A stretch of 24,138 nucleotides of DNA from a virus. The stretch spans positions 1-24,138 of IMG/VR virus record IMGVR_UViG_3300034418_000202; one strand, 5' to 3'. This document shows, one piece after another, positions 1 through 6,407 of this stretch. The first letter of the stretch is position 1. The number at the start of each line of letters is the position of its first letter. The notes below the pieces were generated by a model, which was given only the letters and a program-made list of their open reading frames with translations, ran no database searches and was not told where the DNA came from. The position numbers and the translations under genes were made by a program.

Positions 1-2
1 TT

Positions 3-839
3 TTAGGTACACCGGCAGGGCATAATCATTTTTATGATTTGATGCAGACGGCTATTAGCGAGGTGGAGAACGGGTCTGACCAGTGGTATCACAAGACAGT
101 CAAGGCTAGTGAGAGTGGGCTGGTTAAGGAGGAGGAACTTGCCGCTGCCCGTGCGCAGATGACACCGGAACAATATGAACAAGAATATGAATGTTCGTTC
201 ACGGCGGCTATTATTGGTGCTTATTATGCGAAGCTGTTAGCTGCGGCTGACGATGATGGCAGGGTGACACGGATACCTTATGACCCTATGTACCCTGTGC
301 ATACCGCTTGGGATTTGGGTATAAATGATTCCACAGCTATTTGGTTTGCGCAGATATTCCGTGGCGGTGCTGTTAATGTGATTGATTATTATGAGAGTAG
401 CGGGGTTGGCTTAGACCATTACGCTGACATTCTTAGCAAGAAGGATTACACCTATGGAGACCATCTGGCCCCGCATGACATTGAGGTGCGGGAGTTAGGC
501 AGCGGTAGGTCTAGGCTAGAGACTGCTTATACGCTGGGTATTAAGTTTCGTGTAGTTCCAAAGATGAAGGTAGCTGACGGTATTAACGCTGCACGGATGC
601 TGATACCTAAATGTTATTTTGATAAAGATAAGTGCCATGAAGGTTTGGAGTATTTACGGCAGTACAGGCAAGAGTTTGACGAGAGGCGTAAAGTATTCCG
701 CGACCATCCGTTGCACGACTTTACCAGCCACGCGGCTGATGCCTTTAGATATTTGGCGGTTGGTCTGGAGAACAGAAGCAACTTCACTAAACCTCCACAG
801 CAAGTAGCCCAGATGGACTACAACCCGTTTACGCTATGA
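3..839 (+). CDS. Terminase large subunit, C-terminal part (5' end outside window)
   Basis: The reading frame is open to the left edge, so the gene starts upstream; about 278 C-terminal residues are present. The terminase large subunit is the ATP-driven motor that pumps DNA through the portal and cuts the concatemer. What is seen is the end of the ATPase half (LGTPAGHNHFYDL at the very start, a typical coupling-region motif) followed by the RNase H-like nuclease: a first acidic motif WDLGINDST (Asp codon 312-314), a central APHDIEVRELGSGRSR block, and the final SHAADAFRY motif (Asp codon 738-740) near the C terminus. These match T7 gp19-type terminases. An ATG at 39 is internal and not a real start. 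The stop overlaps the next gene's start as ATGA, implying translational coupling. Placement upstream of the portal differs from T7, where the terminase lies at the far right end. Confidence 0.95.
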   Translation, partial: LGTPAGHNHFYDLMQTAISEVENGSDQWYHKTVKASESGLVKEEELAAARAQMTPEQYEQEYECSFTAAIIGAYYAKLLAAADDDGRVTRIPYDPMYPVHTAWDLGINDSTAIWFAQIFRGGAVNVIDYYESSGVGLDHYADILSKKDYTYGDHLAPHDIEVRELGSGRSRLETAYTLGIKFRVVPKMKVADGINAARMLIPKCYFDKDKCHEGLEYLRQYRQEFDERRKVFRDHPLHDFTSHAADAFRYLAVGLENRSNFTKPPQQVAQMDYNPFTL

Positions 840-1243
840 GTAAATCAGTTGATGTAGAGGCCATCAAGTATCTGCTTGATTGGAGTGATTACCACGGGTG
901 GTGGGGCGTTGAGGAGATAGAGACGCTTATCAGGCCGCCTATGATGCTAGACCAATATCTTGTGATGCGAGATGCCCAGGGTGCGCCTATGTGCTTTGCT
1001 ACCTGGGCATTTCCCAATTACAGGCATATTGTTCATTATACGGAGGAACTGAGTTTTCCGAAAGAAGGTTACGCTGGCGGTGGCACAGTACCCTGGATTA
1101 TTGACTTTATTGCCCACGGTGGGAAACGAAACATAGCAATAGGTTTCAGAAAATTAAAAAGTGTGTTATCTAGTAAAGGTTATACAAATGCGTACTGGCT
1201 TCGGACTGAAACTCAGAAGCTGGGGTTTCACGATTGGAGTTAG
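836..1243 (+). CDS. HlyC/ApxC-like toxin-activating lysine acyltransferase homologue
   Basis: This 135-residue protein resembles the RTX toxin-activating lysine acyltransferases (HlyC, ApxC), which move a fatty acyl group from acyl carrier protein to internal lysines of a protoxin. Visible matches in order are: a His in the segment SDYHGWWGV (His20), corresponding to catalytic His23 of HlyC; DQYLVMRDAQGAPMCFATWA (39-58), matching HlyC's NQYALL...PVAYCSWANLS strand region; and a VPWIIDFIAHGG motif (85-96) matching HlyC's KWFIDWIAPFG, with Asp90 at the position of the catalytic Asp92. HlyC is about 170 residues; this one is shorter at the C terminus. Translation is coupled to the terminase (ATGA overlap). 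No RTX protoxin is in the window. The family call rests on alignment by eye to remembered HlyC sequence; the substrate (phage ejection protein or host protein) is unknown. Confidence 0.75.
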   Translation: MSKSVDVEAIKYLLDWSDYHGWWGVEEIETLIRPPMMLDQYLVMRDAQGAPMCFATWAFPNYRHIVHYTEELSFPKEGYAGGGTVPWIIDFIAHGGKRNIAIGFRKLKSVLSSKGYTNAYWLRTETQKLGFHDWS

Positions 1244-1245
1244 AC

Positions 1246-1494
1246 ATGGGCGGTATGAGAAAAGGCGCAAGGGCAGCTATAGATGTTGGTGCATTAAAAA
1301 AAATCCCTGATGCAGCAAGAAGAATGGCTTTAGCTATGAAAGGCGATTTAGAGGGACAAGAGACACCTAAATTAGAAAGTCCTAAAGTTATCACATCAGA
1401 ACCAACAATCACGCTAGCAAACGCGGCATCGAAGGAAAGGCGCAAACGCGCCCGTGGCAACACAATTATTGAATCAACAGGAATGATAGTTTAA
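1246..1494 (+). CDS. Small basic protein upstream of portal, unknown function
   Basis: An 82-residue basic protein starting MGGMRKGARAA. I chose ATG 1246 because GGAG at 1236-1239 lies six bases upstream; a TTG at 1234 would add four residues but has no ribosome site and overlaps the previous stop. The N-terminal half is a predicted basic amphipathic helix (ALKKIPDAARRMALAMKG); the C-terminal end is ERRKRARGNTIIESTGMIV. The arginine/lysine cluster followed by a small-residue and hydrophobic tail recurs in the next two genes, and T7 gp7.3 ends in a comparable SGRKRARAGGKKSL motif. In T7, gp6.7 and gp7.3 sit just before the portal and are small virion proteins ejected early. I infer a similar role here from position and motif only; no family could be assigned. 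Confidence 0.7.
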   Translation: MGGMRKGARAAIDVGALKKIPDAARRMALAMKGDLEGQETPKLESPKVITSEPTITLANAASKERRKRARGNTIIESTGMIV

Positions 1495-1505
1495 AGGAGA
1501 TTACT

Positions 1506-1886
1506 ATGGGTGGTGGTGCACCAAGCTGGTTCCCTGGCAAAAAACAAATTGATAAGGCGGTTAGGGGCGGCAAAAAGCTGGTCGGTGAAGCCTTTGAGGA
1601 AGTAGTTGAGAAGCCATTTAAGAAAGTAACGGCTGAGACTTTTGATGTGGTTATGAATACTGATAAAGAAGAACGCCGCGCAATGCTGTATGGCATGCCG
1701 GAACAGCCAGCGACGACACCGGAAGTTACGCCAGAAGTAACGCCTGAAGTTGTGCCTGATGACACAATGCTTGGTCGCGGCACTCGCCGCACTAAAGGCA
1801 AACGGGCTGGTGCTGCTGGTACTTTGATGGAGGGCTACGGTGTAGCCTACGCAACGCCTAGCGCAAAATCACCAACAGGAGGCTAA
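1506..1886 (+). CDS. Small lysine-rich virion protein, T7 gp7.3-like
   Basis: A 126-residue protein with an AAAGGAG ribosome site just upstream of ATG 1506. It begins MGGGAPSWFPGKKQIDKAV and continues with a lysine-rich amphipathic stretch, comparable with the start of T7 gp7.3, which is also a run of basic helices. The middle carries a threefold Thr-Pro-Glu-Val repeat, and the C-terminal third has RGTRRTKGKRAGAAGTL followed by a glycine-rich low-complexity tail, again like the basic C-terminal motif of gp7.3. Length is close to gp7.3 (99 residues) and the gene lies in the same place, between terminase-side genes and the portal. In T7, gp7.3 is a small virion protein needed for infectivity and ejected with DNA. 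Homology is inferred from layout and composition, not from high identity. Confidence 0.65.
   Translation: MGGGAPSWFPGKKQIDKAVRGGKKLVGEAFEEVVEKPFKKVTAETFDVVMNTDKEERRAMLYGMPEQPATTPEVTPEVTPEVVPDDTMLGRGTRRTKGKRAGAAGTLMEGYGVAYATPSAKSPTGG
1716..1751 (+). repeat. Three tandem 12-base repeats encoding Thr-Pro-Glu-Val
   Basis: Three successive degenerate 12-base units encode TPEV TPEV TPEV in the middle of the gp7.3-like gene, followed by VPDD. The third codon positions differ between units (gtt, gta, gtt; ccg, cca, cct), so the peptide is kept while the DNA has drifted. It probably forms a flexible linker between the basic N-terminal helices and the basic C-terminal motif. Confidence 0.85.
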
Positions 1887-1888
1887 TA

Positions 1889-2113
1889 ATGTCTTTTCTG
1901 AAGCCAAAAGTATATGTTCCACCCGCACCACCACCACCACCTCCACCAGCACAGGCGGGTGAAGAAGATACGCAACGCGCAGTGGCCTTGGCTGAAGAAG
2001 CGACAATGAAGGCTAGAAAGCGTAAAGGCGCTGGGTCCACCATTGTTGCTGGTGCTTTGGGTCAGCAAACCGGAACCACTGGTGGCAGCGGCGCACCTAC
2101 ATTATTGGGGTAA
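1889..2113 (+). CDS. Small proline-rich virion protein, T7 gp6.7-like
   Basis: A 74-residue protein preceded by a strong AGGAGG site. It starts MSFLKPKVYVPP and has seven consecutive prolines (residues 14-20), then a short helical segment, then KARKRKGAGSTIVAGALG and a glycine-rich end finishing in APTLLG. The pattern of a short hydrophobic/Lys-Pro start, a proline run, a basic RKRKG(A/R)xST motif and a terminal TLLG is one I recognise from small proteins next to portals in many podoviruses; T7 gp6.7 (MCFSPKIKTPKMD start) looks like a distant relative. The role is probably a minor virion or ejected protein. The proline run should stall ribosomes and make expression dependent on elongation factor P. 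No enzymatic domain is visible. Confidence 0.7.
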   Translation: MSFLKPKVYVPPAPPPPPPPAQAGEEDTQRAVALAEEATMKARKRKGAGSTIVAGALGQQTGTTGGSGAPTLLG

Positions 2114-2116
2114 TAC

Positions 2117-3706
2117 ATGCAAGATTTCGTTAAGGGCTTAGTAAAGCGGTACGAATACCTTAAAGGCCGTAGAGATAATTGGGATACGCATTATCAGGAA
2201 CTAGCTGATTACATGCTGCCCCGCAAAGCGGATATTGTTCGTAAGCGTAGCCGTGGCGAAAAACGCATGGAACTTATCTTTGACGGTACTGCACTCCAGG
2301 CCGTTGACTTGCTTGCCGCTAGTTTGCACGGGATGCTGACCAGCGGTGCCACGCCTTGGTTTATGCTGGACATGAAAGACGAGAATATTGGGCGTGACGA
2401 TGACGTGCGTGAGTGGCTGCAAGATACTAGCCAGCGCATGATGCGGGCTTTTGGTCAGTCAAACTTTGAAACTGAAGTCCATGAAATGTATGTGGACTTG
2501 GTTGTGTTTGGCACAGGCTGTATGTTTGCTGAGATTGACGATGGTAATCTGCGGTTTAGCACACGCCACATCTCTGAGTTCTATGTGCAAGAAAACCAAT
2601 TCGGGATTGTAGATACAGTATTCCGTCTTTACAAAATTCCAGCGCGTCAGGCTGTGCAACGGTTTGGCATAGACAACGTGACAGACTACATTCAAAAGAT
2701 ATTCAAGAATAAGCCGGATGAAGAAATTGAAATCCTACACGCTGTAGTGCCGCGTATTAACCGTGACCCTAACAAGCGAGACAATAAGAACATGCCATTC
2801 GCATCGTTCTATATTGACATGCAAACCAAAGGGCTGCTTTCTGAAAGTGGTTTCCAAGAGTTCCCGTACATTGTCCCACGATTTTTGAAGGCGACTGGTG
2901 AGACAATGGGGCGTTCCCCAGCGATGGTTGCGTTGCCTGACGTTAAGATGCTTAATCTTATGTCAAAAACAATCATCCAAGCTGCGCAGAAACAAATAGA
3001 CCCTCCCTTACTTGTTCCTGACGATGGTTTCCTCTTGCCCATCCGTACGCAGCCTGGGGGATTGAATTTCTTTAGAAGCGGTACACGCGATATGATTACG
3101 CCGCTAAACACAGGCGCAAACATTCCTATCGGTCTAAGCATGGAAGAACAGCGCCGCACAGCAATCCGTTCAGCCTTCTATGTTGACCAGCTTCTTAGTG
3201 GGCAGTCTCCAAACATGACAGCGACAGAGGTTGTCCAAAGGCAAGAAGAACGCATGCGGGTGATTGGCCCCGTGCTGGGCAGATTGATGAATGAAATGCT
3301 GCGGCCTTTGATTGACCGTGTATTTGCTTTGATGCTGCGTTCAGACATGCTTGCACAACCACCGGAAATCCTACAGGGGCGTGATGTGGATATTGAATAT
3401 GTATCACCGCTTGCCCGCGCGCAAAAATCAAGCAGCCTAAACAGCACGATGAAGGCGCTTGAGATATTGATGCCACTATCACAAGCAATTCCAGTTGGCG
3501 ACCATATTGATGCTGACGGATTGGTAAAGCATGTTACCGATGCACTAGGCGTTCCGAAATCAGCATTGAGGTCAGAACGTGAGGTTCAACAGGTTAGAGA
3601 GGAACGTGCAGCGCAACAACAGGCGCAGATGGAGATGATGCAAGAACAGCAAGATGTCCAGAATGTAGCCCAGATAGCGCAAGCGTCCAGGATGGTTAGT
3701 AAGTGA
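2117..3706 (+). CDS. Portal protein (head-to-tail connector, T7 gp8-like)
   Basis: 529 residues, very close to T7 gp8 (536). The portal forms the dodecameric ring at one head vertex through which DNA enters and leaves and onto which tail proteins assemble. The N-terminal region RYEYLKGRRDNWDTHYQELA, the following YMLPRK and the FDGTALQAVDLLAASLHGML block (residues about 10-80) are characteristic of the podovirus head-tail connector family. The region around FYVDQLLSGQSPNMTATEV and QEERMRVIGPVLGRL (about 355-395) is the clip/wing part conserved in this family. The C terminus is glutamine- and methionine-rich (EERAAQQQAQMEMMQEQQD), as expected for the barrel end. Only a weak GGGG precedes the ATG, three bases after the previous stop, so re-initiation is likely. 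The TGA overlaps a GTG start of the next gene. Confidence 0.95.
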   Translation: MQDFVKGLVKRYEYLKGRRDNWDTHYQELADYMLPRKADIVRKRSRGEKRMELIFDGTALQAVDLLAASLHGMLTSGATPWFMLDMKDENIGRDDDVREWLQDTSQRMMRAFGQSNFETEVHEMYVDLVVFGTGCMFAEIDDGNLRFSTRHISEFYVQENQFGIVDTVFRLYKIPARQAVQRFGIDNVTDYIQKIFKNKPDEEIEILHAVVPRINRDPNKRDNKNMPFASFYIDMQTKGLLSESGFQEFPYIVPRFLKATGETMGRSPAMVALPDVKMLNLMSKTIIQAAQKQIDPPLLVPDDGFLLPIRTQPGGLNFFRSGTRDMITPLNTGANIPIGLSMEEQRRTAIRSAFYVDQLLSGQSPNMTATEVVQRQEERMRVIGPVLGRLMNEMLRPLIDRVFALMLRSDMLAQPPEILQGRDVDIEYVSPLARAQKSSSLNSTMKALEILMPLSQAIPVGDHIDADGLVKHVTDALGVPKSALRSEREVQQVREERAAQQQAQMEMMQEQQDVQNVAQIAQASRMVSK

Positions 3707-3906
3707 CACCTGAGATTGAAAAGCTAAAAGACCTTTACAGACAAACATTTAACAGCGAGAGTTCAGTTAAAGTATTAGCTGATTTAGAGGCACGGTGTAA
3801 TTATCGTGCTTCTAGTTATGTGGCTGGCGATGCCAATGCCACAGCATTCGAGGAAGGGAAACGTGCTGTTATCCTTCATATCCACAATATGATGAAAGAG
3901 GAGTAA
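3703..3906 (+). CDS. Small Bbp19-like phage protein
   Basis: A 67-residue protein starting at GTG 3703, whose last bases form the portal stop codon (GTGA overlap), giving tight coupling. The pattern is an N-terminal helix (LKDLYRQTFNSESSVKVLADLE), a central Cys-containing turn (ARCNYRASSYVAGDANATAF) and a final EEGKRAVILHIHNMM helix. The VLxDLexxC...AxxEGxRxxxxxI layout is that of the Bbp19-like small phage domain, found beside portal and scaffold genes in podoviruses and siphoviruses. Its biochemical role is not known to me; the position suggests a capsid assembly or minor head function. The GTG start has no separate ribosome site, so expression probably depends on ribosomes finishing the portal gene. 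Confidence 0.7.
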   Translation: MTPEIEKLKDLYRQTFNSESSVKVLADLEARCNYRASSYVAGDANATAFEEGKRAVILHIHNMMKEE

Positions 3907-3908
3907 AC

Positions 3909-4754
3909 ATGTCATTGGAAAACGCCGAACAGGTAGCCCAGCCGGAAGCTGCGCCTATGATGGAAACCCCATCGGAAGTAGCGTCAGGCGGGTCTGGTAA
4001 CGAGTTTCTAAACATGATACCAGAAGAACTACGCCAGCATCCTAGCATTTCGCCTATAAAGGATGTTGAAAACCTAGCCCGTTCCTATGTGAACGCGCAA
4101 AGATTGATTGGTGCTGACAAGATAGCGGTTCCAGTCAACCCGACAGATGAAGACTTAGACCGCATTTACGACCGTCTAGGCCGTCCAGAGACACCAAAGG
4201 ATTACGGTTTTGACGTTGATGGAAACGTAATTACTGAAGAATTAGCAGCAAATTACGCAGATGTTGCGCACAAACTGCGCTTAACACCTGACCAAGCCAA
4301 GGGTGTTCTTGATTACTACAGAAGCACAGTTGAACAGGAAGGTGCGCAGTCTCTTGAATTAGCCGAGGTTGCCAAGGAACAAACTGTGCAGTCATTACGG
4401 CAAGAATGGGGTAGGGCTTTTGACCAAAAAGTTGAAGCGGCTGCGCGAGTAGCACAAGAGTTTGCAGACCCTGAGATGTTTAACATCACTTTAGCAGATG
4501 GTTCAAAGCTGGGCGACAACGCTGAGTTTATTAAAGCATTTGCAAAAATCGCAGATTTCAGGCAATCTGTGACCAGTGAAGACACTGTTGCAGAAATGTC
4601 ACAGTCAAGCGTAATGACACCAGCTACAGCGCAAGCTGAGATTGATGCCATTATGAATGACAAGTCTCATGCTTATTGGGATAGAAAGAACCCGATTGCG
4701 AGACAGAAAGCTGTGGAACGTATGCAACATTTGATGGAACAGTTACATGGATGA
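3909..4754 (+). CDS. Capsid assembly scaffolding protein (T7 gp9-like)
   Basis: 281 residues, acidic, preceded by AGGAG six bases before ATG 3909. Scaffold protein templates procapsid assembly and leaves before or during DNA packaging. The N-terminal part is acidic and disordered; then comes IPEELRQHPSISPIKDVENL and LARSYVNAQRLIGADKI (residues about 37-77), the 'slfK...dla.sYi.aqk.iG' motif seen in many podovirus scaffolds, then RLGRPETPKDYGFDV. A long predicted helical region follows, and the end carries SHAYWDRKNPIARQKAVERM, a motif that is typical of this family and places the helical C terminus for coat binding. T7 gp9 is 307 residues. It sits directly upstream of the coat gene, as expected. 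The C terminus overlaps the next gene by eight bases. Confidence 0.9.
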   Translation: MSLENAEQVAQPEAAPMMETPSEVASGGSGNEFLNMIPEELRQHPSISPIKDVENLARSYVNAQRLIGADKIAVPVNPTDEDLDRIYDRLGRPETPKDYGFDVDGNVITEELAANYADVAHKLRLTPDQAKGVLDYYRSTVEQEGAQSLELAEVAKEQTVQSLRQEWGRAFDQKVEAAARVAQEFADPEMFNITLADGSKLGDNAEFIKAFAKIADFRQSVTSEDTVAEMSQSSVMTPATAQAEIDAIMNDKSHAYWDRKNPIARQKAVERMQHLMEQLHG

Positions 4755-4986
4755 GGAACTGACCATCACAGATATTCGGCTTGAATGCCTACGATTAGCT
4801 GTCGAGTTCGGTAGCGGTCGTGATGTACTCAAGCCACACTTACTCGCAGATACTTACTTCGAGTGGGTGATGCAGGGTAGCGAGGCGACTCGTCCTGCTG
4901 ACGACCAGAAAGATGGTGGCCTTAAGTCGGCTGAAAAGACCAGGAGTGTCCGTAAGGGTAGCGCACCGAAAAGCGTTCAAATGTAA
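4747..4986 (+). CDS. Small unknown protein between scaffold and coat
   Basis: A 79-residue protein whose ATG lies inside the last codons of the scaffold gene (8-base overlap). The N-terminal half reads as a helix, IRLECLRLAVEFGSGRDVLK, followed by a second helix ADTYFEWVMQG; the C-terminal half is charged and apparently disordered (DDQKDGGLKSAEKTRSVRKG). The R-x-E-C-L-x-L-A-V start followed by a 'vl..A..y.ewv' helix is a common pattern in small phage proteins near coat genes, but I know no function for it. The tight overlap suggests it is co-translated with the scaffold. It could be an assembly co-factor or simply a minor head protein; neither is shown by the sequence. Confidence 0.65.
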   Translation: MDEELTITDIRLECLRLAVEFGSGRDVLKPHLLADTYFEWVMQGSEATRPADDQKDGGLKSAEKTRSVRKGSAPKSVQM

Positions 4987-5013
4987 CCCGTGAAAAAGAA
5001 GGAGTGACAAGAT

Positions 5014-5877
5014 ATGTCAACCCAAGTAACCACGGCATTTGTCCAGCAGTATTCTGCAAACGTGCAGATGCTATCGCAGCAGATGGGTTCCCGTCTGCGT
5101 GATGCGGTGCGCGTAGAGAATATGACTGGTAAAAATGCCTTCTTTGACCAGGTTGGTAAGGCAACAGCGCAGAAGCGCACAACTCGCCATGCCGACACAC
5201 CACAGATTGATACCCCACACGCACGTCGTCGGGTGTCACTCGTAGACTATGAGTATGCAGACCTGATTGATGACCAGGACAAAGTACGCATGCTTATCGA
5301 CCCAACATCAGCATATGCACAAGCTGCCGCCGCAGCTATGGGCCGTGCAATGGACGATGAAATCATCGCCGCTGCACTTGGCACAGCATTTACTGGTGAA
5401 ACTGGTTCAACCTCAACAGCCCTGCCAGCCGCACAGCAAATTGCTAACGGCGGTGCTGACATGTCACTTGCAAAGTTGCGTCAGGCTAAGAAGATTCTTG
5501 ACCTGTCAGATGTTGACCCATCTATCCCACGCTACCTCGCATGTGGCCCTGACCAGATTGAAGCACTCTTGGCTGACACAAACGTCACCTCAAGCGACTT
5601 CAATACTGTGAAGGCACTTGTTCAGGGTGAAGTCAATCAGTTCATGGGCTTCAACTTCATTGTAACCAATCGTCTAGCTAAATCTGGTGACATCCGTTCA
5701 TGCTTTGCATGGGCAGAGGATGGTCTTGCATTGGCAGTAGGCCGTGACGTAATGGCGCGCATTGATGAACGTAACGACAAAGGTTACGCGACTCAGGTGT
5801 ACTATTGCATGTCAATCGGTTCTACCCGCATGGAAGAAGAAAAAGTCGTCCAGATTGACTGCGACGAAGCTGCTTAA
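5014..5877 (+). CDS. Major capsid protein
   Basis: 287 residues with a good AAGGAG site before ATG 5014. It follows the scaffold gene and has features of the HK97-fold phage capsid group usually listed as 'phage capsid protein': an N-terminal FVQQYSANVQMLSQQMGSRL helix, EYADLIDDQDKVRMLIDPTS with a following alanine-rich spine helix (YAQAAAAAMGRAMDDEIIAA), a DVDPSIPRYLACGPDQIEAL block, and a P-domain-like strand region MGFNFIVTNRL and AVGRDVMARIDERNDKGYA toward the C terminus. It is unlike T7 gp10, which is a different coat lineage, so the head and tail modules appear to come from different sources. No frameshift signal for a second, longer coat form was found at the end of the gene. Confidence 0.9.
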   Translation: MSTQVTTAFVQQYSANVQMLSQQMGSRLRDAVRVENMTGKNAFFDQVGKATAQKRTTRHADTPQIDTPHARRRVSLVDYEYADLIDDQDKVRMLIDPTSAYAQAAAAAMGRAMDDEIIAAALGTAFTGETGSTSTALPAAQQIANGGADMSLAKLRQAKKILDLSDVDPSIPRYLACGPDQIEALLADTNVTSSDFNTVKALVQGEVNQFMGFNFIVTNRLAKSGDIRSCFAWAEDGLALAVGRDVMARIDERNDKGYATQVYYCMSIGSTRMEEEKVVQIDCDEAA

Positions 5878-5891
5878 GGGAGTGATGTGAA

Positions 5892-6353
5892 ATGGCTACT
5901 GTATACTCAACACAGCGCACTAATTCACGCGCAACCCCTGTAGTGATGAACAAGACCAACGAAATGGGTGGTCGGGTTCGTGTTGCACATGGTGTTTACG
6001 AAGCATCTGCACTGGCTGCTGATGATGTCATTGAAATGTTCCGTCTTCCAGACGGCGCACGGATTTTGACAGGTTCACTGGCGCATGACGCGCTTGGTGC
6101 ATCAACTCAGTTGTCTGTAGGTCATGGTGCTTACGCAAACGCTGACGGCACAACTGTTGCTTTGGACGCAGATGAGTTCAAGGCCGCAGCTTCATCAGCC
6201 AGCGCCGCTAAAGCAGACATTGCTGCTACACTGGCACTTGGTTCAGGTATCGAAATTGATGCCGACGATGAAGGCTATCCAGTCACAGTTACCCTGACTG
6301 GCGCAGCCGCTACAGGAACGATTGAACTGACAGTTCTCTACGTTGTAGACTAA
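5892..6353 (+). CDS. Putative head decoration / minor capsid protein
   Basis: 153 residues, right behind the coat gene with a GGGAGTG site upstream. It is alanine- and threonine-rich, with predicted beta strands: an N-terminal part beginning MATVYSTQRTNSRATPV, a motif VRVAHGVYEASALAADDVIE, FRLPDGARILTGSLAHDALG, and a C-terminal LTGAAATGTIELTVLYVVD strand pair. Small beta-rich proteins in this position in podoviruses are usually head decoration or stabilisation proteins present in many copies. I infer that role from position, size and composition; there is no catalytic motif. The hairpin that follows could help to set the high dose of coat and decoration proteins relative to downstream genes. 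Confidence 0.65.
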   Translation: MATVYSTQRTNSRATPVVMNKTNEMGGRVRVAHGVYEASALAADDVIEMFRLPDGARILTGSLAHDALGASTQLSVGHGAYANADGTTVALDADEFKAAASSASAAKADIAATLALGSGIEIDADDEGYPVTVTLTGAAATGTIELTVLYVVD

Positions 6354-6357
6354 ATAA

Positions 6358-6383
6358 TGTGGGGGCGGTTCGCCGCCCCCATA
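6358..6383 (+). terminator. Strong UUCG-loop hairpin after the head module
   Basis: Five bases after the decoration gene stop there is a perfect GC-rich inverted repeat: GGGGGCGG at 6361-6368, loop TTCG at 6369-6372, and CCGCCCCC at 6373-6380. It can be extended by T-A (6360/6381), a G-T wobble (6359/6382) and T-A (6358/6383) to 11 pairs. The position is equivalent to the T7 late terminator Tphi, which follows the coat gene. There is no T-run after the stem, so it is not a textbook intrinsic terminator; alternatives are an RNA processing site, a 3' stabiliser of coat mRNA, or a partial terminator for a phage polymerase. Confidence 0.6.
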
Positions 6384-6407
6384 CAACCCATCATGCTGGA
6401 GGGCGAT

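Noticed and set aside
1234-1245. TTG 1234 as start of the small gene after the acyltransferase
   Set aside because: GGAG at 1236-1239 would lie inside the gene and is well spaced for ATG 1246.
1170-1463. Reverse-strand open frame of 97 codons across the acyltransferase end and the following small gene
   Set aside because: It is antisense to two plausible coupled genes, has no ribosome site, and its translation shows no recognisable motif. The same holds for all other reverse-strand frames in the window.
5267-5611. Overlapping forward frame of 114 codons inside the coat gene
   Set aside because: It is a shadow of the coat reading frame, rich in Gln, His and Leu without any motif, and has no ribosome site.
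6358-6383. Calling the hairpin a proven intrinsic terminator
   Set aside because: The bases after the stem have no T-run, so the structure is certain but the termination role is only a possibility.
6357-6407. ATG 6357 as start of the nuclease-like gene
   Set aside because: It would translate through the strong hairpin and has no ribosome site; GGAGGG at 6398-6403 points to ATG 6408 or 6411.
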